From DASPJR01 sp035628505 (GTDB lineage: Bacteria; Planctomycetota; SZUA-567; H5-PLA8), in contig DASPJR010000093.1 of assembly GCA_035628505.1 (NCBI GenBank), forward strand, positions 1 through 9,909: a stretch of DNA of 9,909 nt. Reading direction: 5' to 3'. Made by a program: the position numbers and the translations under genes. Position 1 is the first letter of the stretch; each line of letters begins with the position of its first letter. Shown here in pieces: positions 1 through 5,676 of the stretch. The notes below the pieces were generated by a model. That model was given only the letters and a program-made list of their open reading frames with translations, was not told the DNA's origin and ran no database searches.

Positions 1-1
1 G

Positions 2-820
2 CCGGACCTGATGCCTTCGGACATCACGGGCACCGAGGTGTTCGAAGAAGACAAGACGACGGGCGGGCGGACGCTGCGGTTTGTGCGCGGACCGATCTTT
101 GCGAACGTTATTCTCGCGGACGAAATCAACCGCACGCCGCCCAAGACGCAGGCTGCGCTGCTCGAAGCCATGCAGGAACACCAGGTGACCACCGGCGGCA
201 CGCGCCGCAAGCTCGAGCAGCCCTTCTTCGTGCTCGCCACCCAGAACCCGATCGAACAGGAAGGCACCTACCCCCTCCCTGAAGCGCAGCTCGACCGCTT
301 CATGTTCAAGATTTTCGTCGATTACCCGGGGGAAGAGGAAGAATTTGAAATTATCCGCCTGACCACCGCACCGTTCAAGCCGGTGCTGACCAAGACCCTC
401 TCGGCGGCCGAAATTATCGAGCTCCAGGAAATCGTGCGCCGCGTTCCAGTCGCCGATCACGTGATTCGCTACGCCATGAAGCTGGTGCGCCTGACGCGCG
501 TGAGCAAAGGCGACTGCCCGAAGTTCATCCAGGACAACGTCAGCTGGGGCGCCGGTCCGCGTGCCAGCCAATACCTGATCCTGGGCGGCAAAGCGCGCGC
601 AATTCTGCAGGGCCGCTACTACGTGTCGACTGAGGACATAGCAGCAGTCGCGCTGCCGGCGCTGCGGCACCGCATCATTACCAATTTCAACGCCGAGGCG
701 GAAGGAATCAACAGCGACAAGATCGTCAAAGAACTGGTCAACTTTGTCCCGCGCCAGGACAGCGAAAACCTCGCCGATGCGCGCGTCTCGCAGTTCACCG
801 GAACGGCGGCGGCGAAGTAG
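2..820 (+). CDS. MoxR-family AAA+ ATPase, C-terminal part (5' end off window)
   Basis: This is a 272-residue fragment of a MoxR ATPase, a chaperone-like AAA+ protein that typically remodels VWA-domain partners in the cytoplasm or at the inner membrane. The reading frame is open from base 2, and the residues before the first ATG (PDL, then MPSDITGTEV) belong to the conserved MoxR core, so the ATG at 11 is not the true start. Walker A and about the first 80 residues lie outside the window. Visible motifs are Walker B (ILADEINR, about bases 112-135), then the MoxR-typical block EAMQEHQVT, sensor 1 (LATQNPIEQEGTYPLPEAQ) and the arginine-finger stretch LDRF near base 300. The rest is the helical lid domain. 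The DUF58 and two VWA genes downstream are its expected partners, although a nucleotidyltransferase gene now separates it from them. The family call is very secure; the substrate is unknown. Confidence 0.97.
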   Translation, partial: PDLMPSDITGTEVFEEDKTTGGRTLRFVRGPIFANVILADEINRTPPKTQAALLEAMQEHQVTTGGTRRKLEQPFFVLATQNPIEQEGTYPLPEAQLDRFMFKIFVDYPGEEEEFEIIRLTTAPFKPVLTKTLSAAEIIELQEIVRRVPVADHVIRYAMKLVRLTRVSKGDCPKFIQDNVSWGAGPRASQYLILGGKARAILQGRYYVSTEDIAAVALPALRHRIITNFNAEAEGINSDKIVKELVNFVPRQDSENLADARVSQFTGTAAAK

Positions 821-844
821 CTTGAATGAAACTCATGTCTCATA

Positions 845-919
845 AAGGCCGAGCACAACGCGTGAAAGAGGACGTTTTTCCGTATGGAAAAACGTACGGG
901 AACATCGTTGTGCTTCCTT
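845..919. repeat. Compound hairpin (imperfect palindrome) between moxR and the nucleotidyltransferase gene
   Basis: Two nested inverted repeats share one centre. The inner arms ACGTTTTTCC (872-881) and GGAAAAACGT (886-895) are perfect over 10 bp around a 4-base loop GTAT. The outer arms AGCACAACG (852-860) and CGTTGTGCT (906-914) are perfect over 9 bp, and AAGG (845-848) / CCTT (916-919) extend the stem past small bulges. Unpaired stretches of about 10 bases on each side separate inner and outer stems. There is no T-run after it, so it is not a simple intrinsic terminator. It could be a REP- or MITE-like palindrome or an RNA structure in the nucleotidyltransferase leader. The pairing is read directly; the function is unknown. 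Confidence 0.75.
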
Positions 920-936
920 CAGCGCTTCTGGACGTT

Positions 937-940
937 GGAG
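937..940 (+). promoter_or_regulatory. Shine-Dalgarno GGAG favouring the start at 949
   Basis: GGAG lies eight bases before the ATG at 949. The alternative in-frame ATG at 826, six bases after the moxR stop, has no purine-rich site before it. This site decides the start chosen for the nucleotidyltransferase gene. Confidence 0.55.
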
Positions 941-948
941 TAAAGTGG

Positions 949-1509
949 ATGGATGACCTTCGAAAAAAGGCAAAGAAGGTCAGCCAGACGCTGCAGAAAG
1001 CCGGCGTGCCGCACGCCGTGATCGGCGGTCTCGCTGTAGCCGCGCATGTGGCGCGTGTCAATCCGGCGGCGCAGAGAAACACGCAGGATCTCGACATTCT
1101 GCTCAAACGCGAGGATCTTGAACGCGCAAAGGAAGCGATGGACCAGATCGGCTATCGCTTTCGAAAGGTCATGAAACTGCATGCGTTCATGCCGAAGGAG
1201 CGCGGACATAAGTTCGTTGAGGGCGTGCATGTAGTCTGGGCGAACGAAAAGGTTCGCGAGGATTACGTGGCGCCCGCGCCGGATGTATCCGGCAAGACTA
1301 TCTATCACGGCAAAGATGGCGTGCAGTATGTGGGTGTGCTTGAATTGCTGACGATGAAGCTGACGAGCTTTCGGCACAAAGATATTACTCATGTTCAGGA
1401 CTTGATGGATCAGCGCCTGATTACAAAGAAAGTGGAAGCGGCGTTGCCCCCGGAGCTAAAGAAGAGGCTGCAGCAGGTGAAAGAGGACACTGAGCGGGAG
1501 CGGTTGTAA
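949..1509 (+). CDS. Nucleotidyltransferase-fold protein (DUF6036/AbiEii-like superfamily)
   Basis: The 186-residue product has the signature of the minimal DNA polymerase beta-type nucleotidyltransferase fold: a short N-terminal helix, then VIGGLAVAAH with the GG pair at residues 26-27, then RNTQDLDIL with paired acidic residues D47 and D49 that would bind metal. The C-terminal part (LLTMKLTSFRHKDITHVQDL, residues 133-152) matches the helical lysine/arginine/aspartate pattern of these proteins. Relatives include DUF6036 proteins and AbiEii-type toxins; the nucleotide substrate and target cannot be read from sequence. No antitoxin-like gene sits beside it. I chose ATG 949 because a GGAG site precedes it and the product then begins like the family. 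The frame stays open up to ATG 826, which would add 41 residues encoded largely by a palindromic hairpin. It interrupts the usual MoxR-DUF58 adjacency, so it is probably acquired. Confidence 0.8.
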   Translation: MDDLRKKAKKVSQTLQKAGVPHAVIGGLAVAAHVARVNPAAQRNTQDLDILLKREDLERAKEAMDQIGYRFRKVMKLHAFMPKERGHKFVEGVHVVWANEKVREDYVAPAPDVSGKTIYHGKDGVQYVGVLELLTMKLTSFRHKDITHVQDLMDQRLITKKVEAALPPELKKRLQQVKEDTERERL

Positions 1510-1512
1510 CCC

Positions 1513-1824
1513 ATGGAACTGGCCCAGCCGCAGTCTCTCTTTCCCAAGCCAAAGCGTGTACAGTTTTCGGTTGCCACGCTGGTGCTTGCGCTGCTGCTGG
1601 TCTGCGCGCTTGTGATGCTGGGCCTGGCGCAGCTGGAGATCCGCCATCTGCGCATGCAGCACAAAGAATTGAAGATGCTGGAAGAAGAGCGCAAGCGCGT
1701 CATTGAAATGCAGAAACAGGGGCTGGACGTTTTTCAGTCGGAAGTCGTGAAGCTGAGTGAGACGGTCAATAAGCTGCATGAGCGCATTAACGAGATGGAA
1801 CTGAACCGGATTAACCGCAAATAA
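1513..1824 (+). CDS. Small single-span membrane protein with long coiled coil
   Basis: I do not recognise a named family. The 103-residue product starts with a short basic segment (KPKR, residues 12-15), followed by one strongly hydrophobic span (about residues 18-40, VATLVLALLLVCALVMLGLA). From about 41 to 100 it is charged and helical with regularly spaced leucine, methionine and valine (LKMLEEERKRVIEMQKQ and onward), as expected for a coiled coil. Its TAA stop (1822-1824) shares one base with the ATG of the DUF58 gene, which implies translational coupling and a role linked to that protein, perhaps as a membrane anchor or oligomerisation partner (inference). It begins only four bases after the nucleotidyltransferase stop and has no strong ribosome binding site; a GGAG at 1497-1500 is rather far away. 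Orientation in the membrane is unclear because both sides of the span carry positive charge. Confidence 0.75.
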   Translation: MELAQPQSLFPKPKRVQFSVATLVLALLLVCALVMLGLAQLEIRHLRMQHKELKMLEEERKRVIEMQKQGLDVFQSEVVKLSETVNKLHERINEMELNRINRK

Positions 1825-2729
1825 TGGCCAGCGAACTCTCCAAATACCTCGATCCGAAGACGCTGACCAAGATCAGCAACCTTGATCTCAAGGCGCGCCT
1901 GATCGTCGAAGGCTACATCTCGGGACAGCATAAGTCGCCGTACCACGGCTTCAGCGTCGAGTTCGCCGAGCACCGCGAATACAGCCCCGGCGACGACTTG
2001 AAGCATCTGGACTGGCGCGTCTTCGCCAAGTCCGACCGCTTCTACATCAAGCAGTACGAAGAAGAGACCAATCTTCGCAGCTATATTCTGCTCGATACCA
2101 GCGAGTCAATGAAATACGCCTCGCCCGGAAATATTTCAAAGCTTGAATACGCCTCATACATCGCCGCCAGTCTCACCTACATGCTCATCCGCCAGCAGGA
2201 TTCGGTCGGCATGGTGCTCTTTGACAACAAGGTGAAAAAGTTCGTCCCGGCCTCGGCGTCGCCTGCGCATCTGCGCCTGCTGCTGCATGAACTGGGCCAG
2301 ATTGTTCCCGAGCAGCGCACGGACACAGGCAGTATCTTTCATGACCTGGCCGAACGCATCAAGCGCAAGGGGCTGATCATCATTCTTTCCGACCTGTTCG
2401 ACGATCCGGAAAAGCTGCTGTTCGGCCTGCAGCATTTCCGCCACAAGCGCCACGAATGCATCGTCTTCCAGATACTGGATGATTACGAAAGCTCGTTCCC
2501 ATTTGACAACATGACCATGTTTGAAGGCTACGAAGGCTGGGAGGAACTGCTGTGCGACCCGCGCTCGCTGCGCAAGGGTTACCTTGATGAATACCAGGCG
2601 TTCACCGAAAAGATGAAGCGCGGCTGCCGCAACAACAAAATCGACTTCGTGCAGATCAACACCAAGCAGCCGCTCGACGTGGTCTTAAGCGCATACCTGG
2701 CGACAAGGGCGAACTTCCGGCAGAAGTGA
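1824..2729 (+). CDS. DUF58 domain-containing protein (VWA-like, MoxR partner)
   Basis: The 301-residue protein carries the DUF58 hallmark EFAEHREYSPGDDLKHLDW (residues 46-64), followed by a VWA-like fold with the metal-site motif DTSES at 91-95 and a later strand ending IIILSD (D190). Length and motif order are normal for the family. No transmembrane span is evident, so it is probably cytoplasmic or peripheral to the membrane. DUF58 proteins are regular partners of MoxR ATPases, in clusters linked to envelope stress, aerotolerance or cell-surface functions in various bacteria; the exact role here is unknown. Its start overlaps the stop of the small coiled-coil gene by one base, and no clear Shine-Dalgarno is seen, consistent with coupled translation. 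Twelve bases after its stop the GxxExxY inverted-repeat element begins, so the element sits just outside the coding region. Confidence 0.96.
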   Translation: MASELSKYLDPKTLTKISNLDLKARLIVEGYISGQHKSPYHGFSVEFAEHREYSPGDDLKHLDWRVFAKSDRFYIKQYEEETNLRSYILLDTSESMKYASPGNISKLEYASYIAASLTYMLIRQQDSVGMVLFDNKVKKFVPASASPAHLRLLLHELGQIVPEQRTDTGSIFHDLAERIKRKGLIIILSDLFDDPEKLLFGLQHFRHKRHECIVFQILDDYESSFPFDNMTMFEGYEGWEELLCDPRSLRKGYLDEYQAFTEKMKRGCRNNKIDFVQINTKQPLDVVLSAYLATRANFRQK

Positions 2730-2740
2730 GTTTCTTTACC

Positions 2741-2776
2741 TTATTCGCCAAGGACGCCAAGGCGCCAAGAACGCCA
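2741..2776 (+). repeat. Left arm of 36-bp inverted repeat, made of GCCAAG units
   Basis: The arm is built from 8- to 9-base units, each starting GCCAAG (GCCAAGGAC, GCCAAGGC, GCCAAGAAC, with a partial fourth unit running past the arm). It is a perfect reverse complement of 3218-3253. Similarity continues outward with a one-base indel (ACC before the left arm, AGGT after the right). Confidence 0.95.
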
Positions 2777-2788
2777 AGAGAAAAGATT

Positions 2789-3211
2789 ATGAGGCCTGGT
2801 TTAAAAGACAACATTCCACCAATCATGCGAGAGCCAGATCCTCGCTTAGACGAGGTTGTTAGAAAGGTGATTGGCGCAGCCATCAATGTTCACCGAGAGC
2901 TCGGACCAGGGTATCCGGAGAAGATTTACGCGAATGCATTAGACATCGAAATGCAATCACTCGGAATCACGTTTCAGCGTGAGTTAGAGATTCCGATTCG
3001 GTACAAAAACACATTAGTGGGAGAAGCGTTCATCGATTTCTACGTCGACAATGCATTAGTGGTTGAGATCAAGGCCGTCGAGGACCTGCTGCCCGTTCAT
3101 ACGTCGCAAGTGATCTCGTACCTGAAAGCTACAGGAAACCATTTGGGCCTGCTTATAAATTTCGATGTGCGTATTTTGAAGGACGGAGTCAAACGTGTTG
3201 TCAGATCCTAG
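2789..3211 (+). CDS. GxxExxY family protein
   Basis: The 140-residue protein belongs to the GxxExxY family, whose naming motif is present as GYPEKIY (residues 41-47). Conserved blocks follow: AFIDFYVDN (80-88), LVVEIKAVE (90-98), SQVISYLKATG (106-116) and GLLINFDV (120-127). E44, an aspartate at 83 or 87, the E93-x-K95 pair and Q107 are arranged like a PD-(D/E)xK nuclease core. That resemblance is my inference, and no activity is established for this copy. I chose ATG 2789, just past the left inverted repeat; the frame stays open back to a GTG at 2726, but those codons translate the repeat itself. ATG 2825 is an alternative that also keeps the whole core. The gene lies inside the inverted-repeat unit, is AT-richer than its neighbours and is probably transferred. 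It is unlikely to take part in the MoxR/VWA function. Confidence 0.93.
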   Translation: MRPGLKDNIPPIMREPDPRLDEVVRKVIGAAINVHRELGPGYPEKIYANALDIEMQSLGITFQRELEIPIRYKNTLVGEAFIDFYVDNALVVEIKAVEDLLPVHTSQVISYLKATGNHLGLLINFDVRILKDGVKRVVRS

Positions 3212-3217
3212 TTTTCC

Positions 3218-3253
3218 TGGCGTTCTTGGCGCCTTGGCGTCCTTGGCGAATAA
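3218..3253 (-). repeat. Right arm of 36-bp inverted repeat
   Basis: It is the perfect reverse complement of 2741-2776 and starts seven bases after the GxxExxY stop. The two arms could pair into a long stem in RNA or single-stranded DNA, with the whole gene in the loop. Its outer edge runs into the AGGTGG that precedes the BatA-like gene. Confidence 0.95.
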
Positions 3254-3259
3254 AGGTGG
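3254..3259 (+). promoter_or_regulatory. Likely ribosome binding site AGGTGG of the BatA-like gene
   Basis: AGGTGG ends 12 bases before the ATG at 3272, which is rather far, but no better site is visible. It abuts the right inverted repeat, so the inserted element borders, and may have supplied part of, the translation signal of this large gene. Confidence 0.4.
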
Positions 3260-3271
3260 TTTGAACTAAGA

Positions 3272-5542
3272 ATGTTCAGTTTCCTCTCCAGTCTCTTCGG
3301 GAATCCCGCGCTGCTGGGTGGCGCCATGGCGGGGTCGATTCCGATCATCATCCACCTGCTGAATAAGCAGCGTTTCAAGAAGGTGATCTGGGGCGCCATG
3401 CACTGGCTTTGGGCCAGCTACCAGAAATCGCGCCGGCGGCTGCAGATCGAACAGCTCATCCTTCTGCTCATCCGCGTGCTCGTGCTTGTGCTGCTGGCCT
3501 TCGCCCTCGCCCGCCCCGCCCTGCAGGAAGGCATCGGCCTGCTCAGCGGCCGCTCGTCGGTCCACCGCGTCATCCTGATCGACAATTCGTACTCGATGGG
3601 CCAGCTCGTCGGCGGCAACCCGCTCTTTGCACGCGCCAAGCAGATGGCTGTCGAGCTCGTTGAAAAACTTTCGCTCAGCGACGAAGTCGACGTGCTCCTG
3701 GCCAACAGCAGCAGCGACGACCTGATCGCCACCAGCAACACCACGCGCCAGGATCTCATTAATCAGATCAAGACCGCGCAGCTCAGTGATGGCGGCACCG
3801 ACCTGCCCAAGTCCATCGCCGCCGCCTGCCGGCTATTGAATGATCGCAAGTCCAAGTTCCGCCGCGAAATCATCCTGATCACCGACGAGACGCGCACCGG
3901 CTGGGAACGCGCCGACAATCAGCCGCGCATTATTTCCGGAGACGATGAGGCCGCCATCAGCAAGGCCTTCGGCGACGCACGCGGCCGGCCGCGCATCATG
4001 ATCGCACGCCTGCGCGGCGGCAAGGATCTTGAAAATCTCACGGCCGGGCGCCTTGAAGTCGACGAGAAGGTCGTGCCCACGGGTGTTGACACGCAGCTGA
4101 TCGGGACCGTCTACAACTATTCAAACACCGCCGCAAAGAATGTCCGCGTGAAGCTCAAAGTAAACGGCGAAGAAGCCGCCTCGGAGCTGATCGGATCAAT
4201 TTCGCGCGAAAAACCCGAGACCGTCGCGTTCTACCATTCCTTTCCCGAAGCCGGTTCGCACACGGTTTCCATCGAGCTCGAATCGGACGCGCTGCCGGCA
4301 GACAACAGCGCGTTCCTGGCGCTCGATGTCGAAAACCAGATGCGCGTGCTCTGCGTCGACGGCCAGCAGCGTGTCGGACCGAACTCCAGCGAAATGGATT
4401 ATTTCCGGCAGGCGCTGGCGCCGTCCAAAAGTGAAGAGATCAGGTCGGGCAAAATGCCCCTCTACCCGGAAGTGATCAGCGACAGCGCCTTCCCGGAAGC
4501 GAACCTGGATCATTACCGTCTGATCGTGCTGGGCAACGTGGCGCTGATCCCACAGGAGAAGGTTCAGGCGCTGACCAACTTCGTCAAACGCGGCGGCGCC
4601 TTGTGGATCTTTGCCGGCGACCGCGTCGATCCGTCTATTTACAACAAGGACCTGGCGGAGCTGCTTCCGATGCCGCTAGGCGAGCTGGTCGGCACGGCCG
4701 ATCCGGACGGCCCTAAGGAGAGCATCGGCGAGAAAGAGACGGAGCATCCGGCCGTCGCTAAATTCAAAGGCATCAAGGGCCTGACGCTCTCGCACCTGCA
4801 GGTGTATCGCCGCTTCAAGTTCGTCACCGCCGCGCAGACCGATCCGGCCGTGCGCACCGTGCTGGCGTATGAAAGCGGGGAGCCGGCCATTGTTGAAAAG
4901 CGAATCGGCAACGGCCGCGTGATGCTCGTGGGAACCACCGCCGACAAGGGCTGGAACAACTGGCCGACGAAAAACCACTACATGCCACTGATGAACTTCA
5001 TCGCGCTGGATCTGATCCAGCCGGCTTACATCGAACGCAACCGCATGTTCGGCGAAAAGTTCGTCATGCAGCTTCCGCGCAATGACCTGGGCGCGGTGCG
5101 GCGCGAAGGCCTGCGGCTGACCGACCCAACGGGTGAAGCGAGCAACATGGAAATCCTGACCGAACAGTTCATGGCCGAAAGCGCTCAGATCCGCCGCGCC
5201 GGCGTGTACAGCGCCGAGGTTCCAGGCGAGCGCAAGCGGACCGTGCACTTTGCAGCCAATCGCATGACTGAAGAGTCCGATCTGACCCCATTCGAAGACC
5301 GCGAGCTGCTATCGTACATTCCGGCTGAGACCGACGCCCGCAAGGACAAACCGGCGTTCTTCGGAACGATCGTGACGCAAAACGATATCCGGCTTGCAGG
5401 TGAAGATGTGAAGTCGGTTGAAGAAGCGTTGAAGAAGACAAGCGGCAACCGTGAAATCTGGCGCTGGCTGGCGGCAACGGTGCTCTGCCTGCTGCTCGTG
5501 GAGTCGTTCCTGGCGCGGCGGTTTGGGGATTTCACGCGGTGA
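3272..5542 (+). CDS. BatA-like membrane VWA protein with GATase-like domain
   Basis: The 756-residue protein opens with the BatA (aerotolerance-type) N-terminal domain: a hydrophobic segment with PIIIHLLNKQRFKKV (about 14-38), then LQIEQLILLLIRVLVLVLLA into a second span (about 61-82). A VWA domain follows, with MIDAS motif DNSYS (104-108), T176 in SDGGTD and D205 in ILITDET. A beta-rich section (about 260-350) leads to a class I GATase-like fold (about 355-480: VLCVDGQQ, then LIVLGNVAL and VKRGGALWIFAGDR). I see no nucleophile-elbow cysteine there, so amidotransferase activity is unlikely. The C-terminus has one more span (about 730-748) and a short basic tail. It is probably an inner-membrane protein with the large domains on one face, a partner of MoxR and DUF58. 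Length and layout resemble the large planctomycete/verrucomicrobial versions, not the short BatA of Bacteroidetes. Start at ATG 3272 fits the domain. Confidence 0.93.
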   Translation: MFSFLSSLFGNPALLGGAMAGSIPIIIHLLNKQRFKKVIWGAMHWLWASYQKSRRRLQIEQLILLLIRVLVLVLLAFALARPALQEGIGLLSGRSSVHRVILIDNSYSMGQLVGGNPLFARAKQMAVELVEKLSLSDEVDVLLANSSSDDLIATSNTTRQDLINQIKTAQLSDGGTDLPKSIAAACRLLNDRKSKFRREIILITDETRTGWERADNQPRIISGDDEAAISKAFGDARGRPRIMIARLRGGKDLENLTAGRLEVDEKVVPTGVDTQLIGTVYNYSNTAAKNVRVKLKVNGEEAASELIGSISREKPETVAFYHSFPEAGSHTVSIELESDALPADNSAFLALDVENQMRVLCVDGQQRVGPNSSEMDYFRQALAPSKSEEIRSGKMPLYPEVISDSAFPEANLDHYRLIVLGNVALIPQEKVQALTNFVKRGGALWIFAGDRVDPSIYNKDLAELLPMPLGELVGTADPDGPKESIGEKETEHPAVAKFKGIKGLTLSHLQVYRRFKFVTAAQTDPAVRTVLAYESGEPAIVEKRIGNGRVMLVGTTADKGWNNWPTKNHYMPLMNFIALDLIQPAYIERNRMFGEKFVMQLPRNDLGAVRREGLRLTDPTGEASNMEILTEQFMAESAQIRRAGVYSAEVPGERKRTVHFAANRMTEESDLTPFEDRELLSYIPAETDARKDKPAFFGTIVTQNDIRLAGEDVKSVEEALKKTSGNREIWRWLAATVLCLLLVESFLARRFGDFTR

Positions 5543-5546
5543 TTTT

Positions 5547-5581
5547 TTCAAGGCTGAGGCGCTGAGACACAGAGGATTATG
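5547..5581 (+). repeat. Solo repeat resembling the left end of a GxxExxY element
   Basis: Right after the BatA-like stop, the stretch reading AAGGCTGAGGCGCTGAG and on to CACAGAG, then GATTATG (5575-5581), parallels the left end of the GxxExxY unit. That end also has an AGGCGC core, an AGAG and then GATTATG (2785-2791), where the ATG is the GxxExxY start codon. Here the codons after the ATG are TCG GTG TGA, so no protein follows and no matching right arm is visible. I read it as a degraded or empty end of a related element. The similarity is direct but short, so chance cannot be excluded. Confidence 0.5.
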
Positions 5582-5621
5582 TCGGTGTGAAATATCGCGC
5601 CGAATGGTAGGCAGAGGCTAA

Positions 5622-5654
5622 CCCCTCCCCTACCCCCTCCTACAACGGGCGGGG
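5622..5654. repeat. C-rich tract with facing GGGCGGGG
   Basis: Two C-rich runs, CCCCTCCCC (5622-5630) and CCCCCTCC (5633-5640), are followed by GGGCGGGG (5647-5654). One mismatched stem is possible. With the solo repeat upstream it fills the 134-base spacer between the two VWA genes. I see no convincing promoter here. It may be a repeat remnant or a weak hairpin. Confidence 0.35.
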
Positions 5655-5665
5655 AACACAACAGC

Positions 5666-5671
5666 AAGGAG
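5666..5671 (+). promoter_or_regulatory. Shine-Dalgarno AAGGAG for the GTG start at 5677
   Basis: AAGGAG sits five bases before GTG 5677 and is the strongest ribosome binding site in the window. It settles the non-ATG start of the second VWA protein and suggests that this gene is translated independently of the upstream one. Confidence 0.75.
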
Positions 5672-5676
5672 TAGAC

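Larger units (their letters stand above)
2741..3253. mobile_element. Inverted-repeat-bounded GxxExxY insertion element
   Basis: A 513-bp unit is bounded by perfect 36-bp inverted repeats (2741-2776 and 3218-3253). It holds one gene, the GxxExxY protein on the + strand. It sits between the DUF58 and BatA-like genes, which are normally close neighbours in such clusters. Its contents are AT-richer than the flanks: six TTA leucine codons occur within the 140-codon gene, while the 301-codon DUF58 gene has one. No clear target-site duplication is seen, and there is no transposase in the unit, so any mobility would rely on the GxxExxY protein itself or on a factor elsewhere. The boundaries and repeats are read directly; mobility is inference. 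Confidence 0.7.

Noticed and set aside
1725..1735. Second copy of GGACGTTTTTC, identical to part of the hairpin at 870-880
   Set aside because: It is only 11 bases, lies inside the coiled-coil gene and has no facing arm, so it is probably chance.
949..1824. Toxin-antitoxin pair of the nucleotidyltransferase and the following small gene
   Set aside because: The small gene encodes a membrane coiled coil coupled to DUF58 and shows no antitoxin or DNA-binding features.
2741..2781. CRISPR-like repeat because of the regular GCCAAG units
   Set aside because: Units of 8-9 bases without spacers, facing an inverted copy, do not fit a CRISPR array.
2726..2788. GTG-started N-terminal extension of the GxxExxY protein overlapping the DUF58 stop
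   Set aside because: The extra residues are a translation of the GCCAAG inverted repeat, and the family core begins after the ATG at 2789.
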